From Drosophila miranda (taxonomy: Eukaryota; Arthropoda; Insecta; Diptera; Drosophilidae), in NCBI RefSeq assembly GCF_003369915.1, contig NC_046677.1, positions 31,390,913 to 31,454,912 of the forward strand: 64,000 nucleotides of DNA, read 5' to 3'. Every line of letters begins with the position of its first letter. The first letter of the stretch is position 1. Both the position numbers and the translations under genes were made by a program. The notes below the pieces were generated by a model. That model saw nothing but the letters and a program-made list of their open reading frames with translations, made no database searches and had not been told where the DNA came from. Shown piece by piece: positions 1 to 9,878 of the stretch.

Positions 1-2550
1 GACAGCAACAGACTCGCACGCATTCCGTTAAGATTCCCCGTCTGTCTGCTGCATGGGGCAGGAAAGGCTTTAAGCCACTTAACGAGATGAAAGCGTCATC
101 AAGTATGCAATGCGGAATGGAGCGGAACGGAGCGGAACGGAAGACAGGTCCCCCGAAACAGAACTAGCGATTAGGGGTGGCATAGAGGGTTGCCATAGAG
201 GGGTGTGGGGGATGGGCAACTGAAATATTAATAATTTTGTGCGGGCCGAAAGCGAAACTAGACCAGAAATGAGCCGACAGGTGTCGTGCCTGGCTTACAC
301 AACAATAAACAAAGCATCGGGGAGGGGATGCGCTATGGGGTGGGTGTCAAAGGTCACAGGAGGAGTAGATGGTGCAGATGGCTACCAAAGCGTCGCCTCC
401 TGCGTGCCTGAGACCTGGAGCCAGCTGTTGGACTGCTGTCCGATCTTTGGGGAAATTAGTTTAAAAGGTCAAAGCCAGCTGGAACGAGAGGCACAGGCGG
501 TGGCAAGAGCCAAGGAATTAACTGCGTAACTAACTTGTAAACTGATTATTTATGATGCCAATTGAGGAGAGCGATGCTCCTAGTCCTAACCCGCTCCCCC
601 GCTCAACCGCTCTCTCTCTCTCTGCCCCTATTTTACCCGCAAACAATTTTATTACACTCGCTCGGTGGAAAATAAAATTATAAATTGCACTAAAAATTAA
701 CAACTTCACCAACAATTCCACTTAAAATGTTTATTGCGCTCATTAATTTTTTGGCTGTTTTTTGGAGAGTTGTTGTTGTCGGTGGCTGTCGGTTGCTTTT
801 TGGCCAGGCCAATACAATAAAAATAGAAATGGCAGGAGGCACAAGTCGAGTTGAAGAGGAGGAGCAGGAGGAGGAGGAGGTTGAGAGGCGGTGGCGGTGA
901 AGCAAGACTCAAACGCAGAGGAGCTGGAATAAGTTGAGGCTCTGAAATTGCATTAAAGTTTCAAGAGCTTTAATTTGTGCAATTTTCCCTTGCTTCTTCC
1001 CGCTCTCTCTGTCTCTCTCTGCCGCCGACTGTGTCTGGGACTTGGCTTAATGAAAATTCCGAGCAGGCAAAATATAATTTATGCCTTCTATATGCTTTAT
1101 TGAGTGCGATTTATGCGACACCAGGACGACATCGGACGCCCGAGTCAGCCAATTCACTTCGAACACAATGGGTACAGTGGATCTGGTTAGTTTTCGGACC
1201 ATGGAAGGGAGAACTCTTGAGGGCACTCTTGGCATCAAATCTGCGGGAGTAAATCGAAGCGATGGCTCTCCAAAAAGACTCTGTATCGTTCCTGAATCGT
1301 TCGGCTACTCTTAATAGCTATAACCATGGTTCAATGCTCGGGCATCAATCCCCCATTTGAATACTCTCTCGACATACTGTCTCTTCTGTGTGCAATAACA
1401 AGGACATCATCAACACATTGTTATTGTGCATAAAATATATGCACGTTCCGACAAATATGATATAAAATAAATTCAATATTAATATTAATATTAACAATGC
1501 CGCCGAAGCGGACTGGGCCTGGGGCTGAGGTGGGGTGGGGAGACATACTCGTAAATAAAGGCGACTTAAAGGTTTAATGAAGCGCATAAATAAAATATGT
1601 AAATAAAGTTATTTTTATTTGGCAGCCCGTGTGGAACAATGCCCAGTCATGGCCCAGCGGAAAGCAGATCAAAGCATATCCCAGTGATTCCCAGGATGGA
1701 AGAAGTGAGAGGACGACAGCCTGGCTTCCCAAGACGTCATGCAGTGACGTCCTCCCAGGGACATGTCTGCATCCAAATATAGTTACATGAGGGCCAGGAA
1801 AGTGCAAGACATATCAGGAGAGACAGCCACTGCAGGAGTGAAGCTTCCATCGAACACATCTGTATCCTCCGTTTTGAAGAGTGAAATTTGGGCCGGAATT
1901 TTTGAGCAATGTCTCTGTCTACTTGCGAATTGCCTTGGCCTTGTTATTAGAGACGAATGGAACGGTTGTGCCCACAAAGTGCTGGCCAACCCCTGGATAA
2001 TAATCGTAATACAGAGAGCAAATGTACTTCTTTCTGCAATGTAGTTAAAGAAATGATGCGGTTATAGCATTTCTCATGGACATTTATTTTAGATTATTAA
2101 CAAATGGATCCGAAATGGTTGTACATAATATATCAGCATCATATATATGTACTTGCTGTACCACTGGATGGTAGGATTTTTCCAATAACTTATTCTATAC
2201 AAGTGCTTAGGAAATTTATAATTGTGCATAAAGCAAAGTAAAGTAAAAGATGGGAAATATTCCCATTACTAAAATTAGTATAAAGTATTATCCTCTTGAA
2301 TTTGAACACTTGCGATTATGGGAGCACCACTTCATAGGCGACTTCCGAGGGGAAACGGCTGTAAGCTGTAAAAAACACACGTAGAACAGCGACAGATGTG
2401 GGAGGCCTAGACCACGATGCGCCTTTAAGCCCGGAAAAGGAGAAGCTGGAAAAACTACAAGATGAAGATATATGTACGAGTGTGTGTCTGTGTGCCTGTA
2501 AGTGTCTGCCGCCGTCCCTTTTCGAACTGGCTCTTTCTTCACTTCTTGGA

Positions 2551-2581
<31 letters not shown>

Positions 2582-3132
2582 CATTTGCTGTGTGTCTCTC
2601 TGTCATACTCTGTTGCTTTCTCCTGTCTTTTTCCGAGTGTGAATTGGTGCTAAAGTGCAATGCAGTCAACAAACCAAAGGAGAGGGAAGCAGTGCTCGGA
2701 ATCGAGTGCCACATGCAGGAGACCCTTTCAGAGACAGATAGAGAGCTAGATATAGAGCTGCAAGTGAAAGGAAAGACTGAATCGAATGTTGAATGAAGCA
2801 GAAGCAGACGCCACTGAAGGATTAGGCACAGGTCAGAAAAATCGTCAACGAACAGAAATAAATGAAAATGGAAAAACAGATGAAGGCCAAAAACACACGA
2901 ATATAAAGAATTTTCCTTCCTTTCAACTAAAAAGATCTCTAACGCTGATCTTCACAAGACCAGCCCTAACCCAAAAATCCTACATCTAATTCCAATCTGC
3001 ATATAAGAACTTTCGGGGTGAAAGATTCATCGATCCACTGATCCAGCAACAACTCCTCTACAGAGCTGACCCCGCACTTTGAATACTAAGAAGGGTACAT
3101 ACGTGTGTGTTTAGTATATATTGTATGCGTGA
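1..3132. other. non-coding stretch, no gene seen
   Basis: I see no open frame with codon structure, splice sites or family similarity. Visible elements are a 10-bp tandem repeat (GCGGAAYGG core, 111-140), CT microsatellites at 609-624 and 2551-2577, and AT-rich intergenic sequence. Open frames here fall over the microsatellites or are short and look random. Confidence 0.6.
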
Positions 3133-3884
3133 TCAGTGATAGCCGTTGGTATTCGACGATTGGCCGTTCTGAAGCTTGTCCCAGTTCTTAGTGCCGAGGT
3201 CGTGGAGTAAGGAGTAGAAATTGCGCACCTCGCGGACAATGTTCTGCAGATATAATATATTAATCTGGTCTATCTCGACAACAAGTTTTCCGCACTCCTC
3301 CACGTGCGGATACTCGGACGCTATTCTAGCGGCCTTAGCACGCGTGTCGAAGTACTTCAGAAACTTTTCGAAGTAGGCATCGGCCTCTGACTGGACCTTC
3401 ACGATTTCTTCTTGGACATGCTTCTGGATGGAGACCCCAAGGCTGTCACCGGACACTCTTTCCGGTATCATTGACGATACCCACAGATTGAAGAGATTCG
3501 CTGCAAGCAAAGGCAACAGTTCGTAGGAGTAGGTGTCCCCAGCAAGATATGCCACGCCCTTCACTTACCATTCGCTATCAGAGTGCGCAGGATGGGCTTG
3601 ACCACTTCCATCATCTCGCAGACCGCCTTTTCGCAAGGAACTGGGCGCGCAAGCTTCCTTAGATGCTGATCATGGGTGCAGCCATCGCCTTGGCCTTCCA
3701 CCTTGCCAGCCGAAGGCAGGACCGGAGTGCCTTGCTCCTGCTGGACCTCTTTGAACATCGACGAGTCGAGCAGCTCGTTCAGCTCGACAATCTTCTCCGG
3801 AAGGTCCTTGGCAATCAGCTGCGTTCCCAATTTGGTAACTAACGCCTTAGGATACGGGATTGCGTTCACGGACATCGACGACAT
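3133..3884 (-). CDS. REG-like: PA28/REG-gamma-like proteasome activator, copy A (2 exons)
   Basis: Exons 3884-3569 and 3500-3133, with a 68-bp intron (donor GTAAGT, acceptor TTGCAG); 227 aa. The family caps the 20S proteasome as a heptameric ring and opens its gate without ATP. N-terminal helix motif KIVELNELLDSSMF (about 30-45) matches the family pattern PKKI.EL..LL. The VPCEKAV segment matches the conserved PC before helix 2. GVSIQ lies in the activation-loop region, and YPHVEEC plus the VREVRNFYSLLHDL C-terminal helix are typical of PA28-gamma. At 227 aa it is slightly short for the family (about 245). I chose the ATG at 3884 for its ACAATG context and because copy B conserves it; the open frame extends 17 codons upstream. 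It is divergent from the e(r) paralog and probably shares its promoter. It is clearly a diverged paralog, and function is inferred from family membership. Confidence 0.85.
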
Positions 3885-4238
3885 TGTCGTGAGTATTGTA
3901 ATTGCGAGATTTGTTGGAAATGTGCAATCGCCCAAGCTGAGTCATCGATTTCATATATCGATGTTTTGAATAGCAAAATTGTATGTGCTCAAATGCGCAA
4001 AAATGTATTGTCAACTGAAATAAATATAAACTTGACTACTAGCTCGATTTCGTTCCTGCTGCTTGTCGATTTAAAAAGATTTAAAGAAAATCCAATTCGT
4101 TTTCTACAAGCGCTAGTGGGTACTCCAGCTATTGTTGTGTTTGCCATTCCTATCCGAGTACTTACTTGTCATCGCTAGCCATACAGCTGTTGTGGAAAAT
4201 ATTTTAAGCCGAATAAGCACTGCTATCGTCGGAGACTG
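3885..4238. promoter_or_regulatory. probable bidirectional promoter, REG-like A / e(r)-like A
   Basis: The start codons of the two divergent genes are about 450 bp apart, and the e(r) 5'UTR exon ends at 4238. The interval contains a near-DRE sequence (TATCGATG, about 3956-3963) and a CAGCTG E-box near 4193. Sequence nearest e(r) is strongly conserved in the other arm; sequence nearest REG is less so. Transcription start sites were not determined. Confidence 0.5.
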
Positions 4239-4313
4239 GTAAGTTATCGGAAAACACATAAACATAAAATTACGATTTACTGTACACAAAGCCCTCAACT
4301 GTTTCATTTGCAG
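4239..4313 (+). other. 5'UTR intron of e(r)-like A
   Basis: Donor GTAAGT at 4239 and acceptor TTTGCAG ending at 4313, 75 bp, 25 bp before the start codon. The same intron, same length, is present in the mirrored copy. Confidence 0.75.
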
Positions 4314-4338
4314 ACACCAATAGAGGAATCCATCCAAG

Positions 4339-4647
4339 ATGTCGCACACCATTCTGTTCGTTCAGCCCGGGGCTCGCCCGGAGACTCGCACTTACTGCGA
4401 CTACGAGAGCGTCAACGAGTGCATCGAGAGCGTGTGCAAGTCCTACGAGGGGTATCTGAAGCGCCGCAACCCCAAAAAATCGACCATTACGTACGAGATC
4501 AGCCAGCTCTTCGACTTCCTCGATCGGTTGAAGGACATCTGCTGCTTGGTGTACCAGAAGAGCACCAAAACATACGCCCCGTTCAGCAAGGAGTGGATCA
4601 AGTCTAAGATCTACGACCTGCTCCGCGGATCGGCGCACAGCGCTTGA
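4339..4647 (+). CDS. e(r)-like: enhancer of rudimentary paralog, copy A
   Basis: 102 aa, a single coding exon preceded by a 5'UTR intron. ERH/e(r) is a small dimeric nuclear protein linked to pyrimidine metabolism, splicing and RNA decay. The start [18 protein letters not shown] and the blocks [19 protein letters not shown] and [12 protein letters not shown] are diagnostic, and length equals the family norm of about 104. Compared with the usual very conserved ERH sequence it has many changes (for example [14 protein letters not shown] and [10 protein letters not shown]) and a different tail (RGSAHSA), so it is a diverged paralog rather than the highly conserved parent gene. Its protein is identical to that of copy B. 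The start has a good context (CCAAGATG) and aligns with the family start. Confidence 0.93.
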   Translation: MSHTILFVQPGARPETRTYCDYESVNECIESVCKSYEGYLKRRNPKKSTITYEISQLFDFLDRLKDICCLVYQKSTKTYAPFSKEWIKSKIYDLLRGSAHSA

Positions 4648-4861
4648 GACGAGTCCAGGGATGCTGCACGACGAAGTAACCAACAAACATCGAAGTAACA
4701 TCGAAGTAACCAACAAAACAACACGCAAGACGGTGAACACACCACACAGAAGGGAATCATCCGGGGGCAACACATAATCATCATAAGCAGATCAATGACA
4801 CAATAAGAATTCGAACAGCAACCACAGTCACATCCAACATCGTCTGAAGCACTTAACAATC

Positions 4862-4867
4862 AATAAA
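4862..4867 (+). terminator. poly(A) signal AATAAA of e(r)-like A
   Basis: Canonical AATAAA about 215 bp after the stop. The aligned bases in the mirrored copy read AATCAA, so the signal is not conserved. Confidence 0.6.
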
Positions 4868-4916
4868 ATGTATTCCTTACTTAACAAGAAATAATATAAT
4901 GTAGAAACTAGCTTAC

Positions 4917-5009
4917 CTTTGTCTCTAAGAAGATGCCTACGTTTCTGTAGACCTGGGTTTCTGAGCCGCCATAGAAAGGTTGAGGCTGCAGTGGAAAACC
5001 GAAGCTGTC
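4917..5009 (-). pseudogene. exon-like fragment of a third, unidentified gene (left side)
   Basis: On minus, an open stretch of about 31 codons starts after a TAG at 5010-5012 and ends at a good donor (AAAG then GTAAGC). It reads ...PFYGGSETQVYRNVGIF. I do not recognise the protein. The segment at 4915-4955 mirrors 5388-5432 on plus with many matches (both contain CAGGTCTACA and ACGTA), so it predates or belongs to the inverted duplication. It could be a small remnant or an exon of a gene I cannot assemble. Confidence 0.35.
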
Positions 5010-5390
5010 CTAAAAGTTGTCGCCTAATCACGCTATTGAGCTTTGGTTAAATTCGGTGTATTATCGACCGGTAAAGAGTCTGTACATTGGACATTTTAAC
5101 ACTGTAAAATATTTGGAATGTGCATAAAACCGGATTTTCACTGGGTTGACAGATCGGTGAAGTATATATAGAAGCTACTTTGGATTTCCCCACAGAGGAT
5201 GTCCGCAACGTGCTCAAGTGCTCAACGAATTGGCTGCCTAAAGAAAATCTAGACGGGCACATAAACGTATCTCTTTCGCAATTATTTAAAGAGCGGGCAA
5301 ATTGTTTAATAAGAACATTGACATGTGATATTTGAGACCAATTGGCACACAATCGTTTCGTCTTTATTTTGTTCTACTTTTTCTTTCCAG

Positions 5391-5456
5391 GTCTACAAGG
5401 ACGTACTGATCTGCATGGAGCCAACGGTAGTGCAGTCATACCCATTCAGTATTAAG
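5391..5456 (+). pseudogene. exon-like fragment of the same third gene (right side)
   Basis: A polypyrimidine tract and AG (ending 5390) precede an open stretch reading VYKDVLICMEPTVVQSY. Its first 13 residues resemble QVYRNVGIF on the other side. The open stretch runs straight into the inner edge of the right arm. Product unknown. Confidence 0.3.
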
Positions 5457-5710
5457 TTTCTACATTATATTATTTCTTATTAAGTAAGGAATACATTTGA
5501 TTGATTGTTGGAGTATATATTTCATTGATTGTTGAGAGCTTCAGACGATGATGGATGTGACTGTGGTTCCTGTTCGAATTCTTATTGTGTCATTGATCTG
5601 CTTATGATGATTATGTGTTGCCCCCGGATGATTCCCTTCTGTGTGGTGTGTTCACTGTCTTGTGTGTTGTTTTGTTGGTTACTTCGTCGTGAAGCATCCC
5701 TGGACTCGTC

Positions 5711-6019
5711 TCAAGCGCTGTGCGCCGATCCGCGGAGCAGGTCGTAGATCTTAGACTTGATCCACTCCTTGCTGAACGGGGCGTAGGTTTTGGTGCTCTT
5801 CTGGTACACCAAGCAGCAGATGTCCTTCAACCGATCGAGGAAGTCGAAGAGCTGGCTGATCTCGTACGTAATGGTCGATTTTTTGGGGTTGCGGCGCTTC
5901 AGATACCCCTCGTAGGACTTGCACACGCTCTCGATGCACTCGTTGACGCTCTCGTAGTCGCAGTAAGTGCGAGTCTCCGGGCGAGCCCCGGGCTGAACGA
6001 ACAGAATGGTGTGCGACAT
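5711..6019 (-). CDS. e(r)-like: enhancer of rudimentary paralog, copy B
   Basis: 102 aa, identical in protein to copy A (4339-4647). I find one base difference in the 309-bp coding region, a synonymous ACA/ACC at threonine 78. The family blocks ([27 protein letters not shown]) are present. The 5'UTR intron is conserved, as is most of the 5'UTR. The 3' flank lacks the AATAAA seen in copy A and offers only variants such as AATGAA. It is convergent with copy A across a short spacer and divergent from REG-like B. Confidence 0.93.
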   Translation of the reverse strand: MSHTILFVQPGARPETRTYCDYESVNECIESVCKSYEGYLKRRNPKKSTITYEISQLFDFLDRLKDICCLVYQKSTKTYAPFSKEWIKSKIYDLLRGSAHSA

Positions 6020-6044
6020 CTTGGATGGATTCCTCTATTGGTGT

Positions 6045-6119
6045 CTGCAAATGAAACAGTTGTGGGCTTTGTGTACAGTAAATCGTAATTTTATGTTTAT
6101 GTGTTTTCCGATAACTTAC
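6045..6119 (-). other. 5'UTR intron of e(r)-like B
   Basis: Donor GTAAGT (first base 6119) and acceptor TTTGCAG (last base 6045), 75 bp, the mirror of 4239-4313. Confidence 0.75.
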
Positions 6120-6120
6120 C

Positions 6121-6601
6121 AGTCTCCGACGATAGCAGTGCTTATTCGGCTTAAAATATTTTCCGCAACAGCTGTACGGCTAGCGAAGACAGGTTAGGTT
6201 AGTACTCGGATAGAGATGGCAAACACAACGATAGCTGGAGTGGAGAAGTGGTTGTAGAACACGATTCGGATTTTCTTTAAATCGACAAGCAGCAGGAGCG
6301 AAATCAAGCTAGTTGTATTTATTTCAGTTGACAATACATTTTTGCGCATTTGAGCACATACAATTTTGCTATTCAAAACATCGATATATGAAATCGTTGA
6401 CTCTGCCATCTCCAGCTTGGGCGATAGTAAGCACGTGGCAGAATAAATAGCATCGGCGTTAGAATTGACAACTTTTCAGGCAAAAGCTCGAAAATCACAC
6501 ATATTCAGTGCACTCAATACCCAAATAACACCTCCACAGTTTTCTCATTGCCGTGTGGTTGCACATTTTCAACAAATCTCGTAATTACAATACTCACGAC
6601 A
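6121..6601. promoter_or_regulatory. probable bidirectional promoter, e(r)-like B / REG-like B
   Basis: The interval between the divergent genes contains the mirrored near-DRE (CATCGATA, about 6379-6386). It carries about 125 bp near 6425-6550 that are absent from the left arm, placed just before the REG start, so the two REG copies may differ in promoter or 5'UTR. Confidence 0.45.
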
Positions 6602-7305
6602 ATGTCGTCGATGTCCGAGATGGCAATCACGTATCCTAAGGTGTTAGTTACCAAATTGGGAACGCAGCTGTTGGCTGGGAAGCTTGGCTTCCCGCAGAAG
6701 ATTGTCGAGCTTAACGAGCTGCTGAACTCGCCGATGTTCAAAGAGGTCGAGCGGGAGCAAGGCACTCCGGTCGAGGTCGAAGGCCAAGGCGATGGCGGCT
6801 CCCATGATGAGGGTCAAGAGAAGTGTTCGTGCCCAGTTCCTTGCACTAAGGCGGTCTGGGTGATTGTCGAAGCGGCCAAGCCCTTCGTCAAAGCAATGGT
6901 AGCGAATGGTAAGTGAAGGGCGTGGCATATCTTGCTGGGGACACCTACTCCTACTAACTGTTGCCTTTGCTTGCAGCAAACGTCATAAAGATGTGGGTAG
7001 CGTACATGGTAGAGAAAAGCGTGAACAGCAACAGCCTTGCCGCCTCCATCCTCGACGATGTCCAGAAAGGAATCGGGAAAATCTATTCGGAGGCCAATGG
7101 CAGCTTCAAACAGATCTCGAAGTACCACGCCGTGCGCGCCAGGCGCGCTTCAGATGTGGCGGGTTATCCGGGCGTCGAGGAGTGCCGCGAAGATATTTTC
7201 GAAATTCTCTGCGAGGTGCGCAAAGTCTACTCCATGCTTATCGACTTTGCCGACAAAGACTGGAACAAGCTTAAGGATTACGACAATGCCCTGGACACTT
7301 TGTAA
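6602..7305 (+). CDS. REG-like: PA28/REG-gamma-like proteasome activator, copy B (2 exons)
   Basis: Exons 6602-6908 and 6977-7305, with a 68-bp intron at the same position and phase as copy A; 211 aa. Helix 1 (KIVELNELLNSPMF), the VPC.KAV block, the loop region NSNSLAASI and the C-terminal helix VRKVYSMLIDF align with copy A. Copy A's ILYLQN stretch before the last helix is missing (about 11 residues). The linker after helix 1 also differs, and the C-terminus ends DNALDTL instead of SSNTNGYH. The C-terminal residues of PA28 proteins insert into proteasome alpha-ring pockets, so that difference could change binding; this is inference. The start ATG (ACAATG) is shared with copy A. The frame is intact, so I call it a gene rather than a pseudogene. 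Confidence 0.83.
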
Positions 7306-7428
7306 TTATCCATCCATGATACATGCTTTTGTACATACATACATATGTATGTAGTATGTACATGTATGTAGTATGTATGTGTTTTCCCTGTTGCAGAGCG
7401 CCTCGGAGCAGGATTGGGCATCATCAAA

Positions 7429-7434
7429 AATAAA
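7429..7434 (+). terminator. poly(A) signal AATAAA of REG-like B
   Basis: AATAAA about 125 bp after the stop codon. Between them lies a TACATACATATG-type microsatellite (7331-7380). I see no canonical signal in the matching position of REG-like A. Confidence 0.5.
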
Positions 7435-8377
7435 GATACAAAATTTGGTAAAAATCAACAACAAATTATCTGATTTCTTCTTTTCAAAAACCAATCACGA
7501 AATATCAAATTTATGCATTTCAAAAAATTGTTCAATTGCTTTTTGGCATTCCAACTGTTCGGTTGTTGGGTTTTCCTTTCTGAGAATGCTTTTAAAATAC
7601 CATTCGGTAGAAAAGCGCCTTTAACTGCCAAACTTTTCCATTAAAATGCTCAATACAACAACTGAAACAACAATTATACTGAAAAAAAAAAAAACAACAA
7701 AAACGAAAAAGTTGCAGGCCACGCCCACTGATGTTGAAAAGAAGGCGCACGCCAGAACTTTGGCGACCACCGTCAAATGCACTTCAAACTCATTTCATTT
7801 GGAAAATAAAAACCTGAACCGAGACCTAGGATAAAAGACAACGGCAACCGAACCGAACTGGAACCGAAACCGAAGCGAACCGAACCGAAAGCGCAGCAAC
7901 AGCAATAACAACGGCACTGGCAGCCGGCGAGCCGACGAGAGCGGCGAAAGCGGTAAAAGCGGCAAAAGTTAGTTTCGGAAACTGCTGCTGCTGCTATTGT
8001 TTTTGTTGTTGTCGTTGTTGTTGCCGTCAAGTGCGCGTGACTTTTTCGGGAGCTTCAACAAATTTCGGTTGAATAATTTAATTGTTGCCAAAAGAAGGGA
8101 GACGAACAGACAGAATGAGAAAGACAGAGAGGGTGGGAGAGTGAGTGAGAAAGAGGAATGGTGCGGATGAGAGGAAGATGTGAAAACCTTGACTGAAGCC
8201 AGCAGCGACATCTGCAGCAGCAGTGGCGTCGCGTCGGCGGGAATAAAAGATGCAGTGGTGGCAGCGCAGCGGTGAGGCTGTATGACATTCTAGTTGATGA
8301 CTAAATTTATTAATTAAAAAGCCCTATGGCACAGTAAAGTAGTCAGAGGCAGAAAGGCAGCAAGTCTCAGATGGGTT

Positions 8378-8459
8378 TACTGCTTGCTAAGCAGTAGAAG
8401 CTTGCTTCTTCACTTCACAGACAAATACTACTTGCTAACTGGTGGTACTGCTTGTACCA
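8378..8459. repeat. cluster of three short hairpins with a CTGCTTG theme
   Basis: TACTGCTT-gct-AAGCAGTA (8378-8396), AGAAGC-tt-GCTTCT (8396-8409) and TGGTAC-tgctt-GTACCA (8443-8459) are perfect inverted repeats, and the words CTGCTTG/CTACTTG recur between them. Function unknown. Confidence 0.6.
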
Positions 8460-8771
8460 GTCGTATGCAACTGCAGCATAGATTGTCAGTGGATTTCAGG
8501 CCCAACTGTTTTTCCATTCAATTTTTTCGGATTATTTTTCTATAATTTTTCATAATCCTTGCGTAAAAATGGTATTTATTTTGCGTGTATAAATAAATTA
8601 GTTAACCAACAACTACGCTTCGTAGGGCAATCCTTAAAGCAGTTCAGTCAATATACACCGACTTATGTTATCTTTCCAATTAATATTACTAATTTTAGCA
8701 TTTTTTTCTGTATATTTTTATATATTTCTAAATAATGTCTTGCCATGAGGCCATACGTCACTGAATAAAGC

Positions 8772-8796
8772 CTGTGCTGTGCTGTGCTGTGCTGTG
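8772..8796. repeat. CTGTG pentamer tandem repeat
   Basis: Five uninterrupted copies of CTGTG. Confidence 0.8.
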
Positions 8797-9664
8797 GAAG
8801 CAGTGTCATACAGACTCGACTCAAGCAGTGCGGGCATCAGAAATGAGAGCAGCCACCGCAACTTTTCGTTCTCTTTCCTGCCCCTCTCCTGCTTCGTCGT
8901 CGTCTTCGTCTTGCCGCGTTCGTTCGCTTTTGGAAATAAGCGCAAATAAAATATGCAAGAAGGCGTAGCGAACTTTATGATATTTGACTTTGTGGAAAGG
9001 AACGCCAAGGAAAAAACCAAAAACGGAAATTCCAACCGAAAAAAAAACGTAGAAAACTTTTATTTTAAGTTCAAGTTAACTTTCTGGTTAGAATGTTGCG
9101 GGGTAAAGGCAAAAGGTGAGGGTAGGAGAGGGAGGAACCATTGGGTGGTGGCATCGGAAGGGAACAGGGAAGGAGGTTGGCACAGGGGCTGCTGATGGTC
9201 AAGGTCTGGAATGGCTGATACCTAAAGCTGAGTGACCCTTTCTCTGTGAATGCCATTAAATACCTGAGGAGTGCAGGGGGAGTGCATATGTCCACTGAAA
9301 GGTCTCCTCTCCCTATAGCCAGTATACCCCATAGACCCCTATTGAAAAACCCTTGTACATTTATCCAGCTATTCCTCACCTGTTTTTGTTTCTTTCCTTT
9401 TTTCCTTCTGGCTTCCTTGTTTCTGGTCTTTTGGGCAGGATTTTCATTTCGGAGGCAAAAGAGCAAACGAAACGAAACGAAACGAAATAATTTATTTGCA
9501 AATCAAAGTTGGCAGCGCGCGTTGCGTATATTAGCAATGTGCACTCCCAGTCCACACACCACACACCACACACCGCACACCATGGTGGGGTGGGGGTGGG
9601 GGCAGGGGTAGCCATGTTTTCGGTTTGGTTTTCCTAGTCGAAAATTTAATTTCCCAACTCTCTG

Positions 9665-9711
9665 GCGCTCTCGCGCTCTCTCGCTCTCGCTCTCGCTCGC
9701 TCTCGCTCGCA
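9665..9711. repeat. CTCTCGCT-type microsatellite
   Basis: Imperfect CTCTCG/CTCGCT array. The complement is a GAGAGCGAG tract of the GAGA-factor type. Confidence 0.7.
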
Positions 9712-9841
9712 CTGTGTTTTATTTATGATCTTGATATGCTTATTCGTACCTTTCTGCAAGTTTTCACAATTCGACTTGGAGTCATATTTCATATTTCTTT
9801 TCTTTTAGTCGGCAAAAACTTGGCCAGCTTTTCATGCTGTG

Positions 9842-9842
<1 letters not shown>

Positions 9843-9875
<33 letters not shown>
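9843..9875 (+). repeat. poly(G) tract, 33 G
   Basis: An uninterrupted run of 33 G. It is able to form G-quadruplexes and is prone to replication slippage and assembly error, so its exact length is uncertain. Confidence 0.85.

Positions 9876-9878
<3 letters not shown>

Larger units (their letters stand above)
3133..4909 (+). repeat. left arm of large inverted duplication
   Basis: This arm carries a REG-like gene (minus) and an e(r)-like gene (plus). Its reverse complement aligns with 5455-7305. The inner edge of close similarity is the shared GTAGAAACT at 4901-4909, mirrored at 5455-5463. Similarity is near-perfect from the e(r) 5'UTR through its coding region, good in the 3' flank apart from small indels (an AACATCGAAGT duplication here, an extra AT-rich piece in the right arm), and much weaker in the REG gene. 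Past the REG stop codons I see no alignment, so the outer edge is near 3133. Confidence 0.85.
5455..7305 (-). repeat. right arm of large inverted duplication
   Basis: Mirror of 3133-4909, with an e(r)-like gene on minus and a REG-like gene on plus. The interval between the two genes is about 125 bp longer than in the left arm because of extra sequence around 6425-6550. In the left arm the flanking bases join directly near 3929. This is either an insertion here or a deletion there. Confidence 0.85.

Noticed and set aside
2398..2796. Overlapping 132-codon frames on both strands
   Set aside because: Both are carried by the (CT)n repeat at 2551-2577. No conserved sequence.
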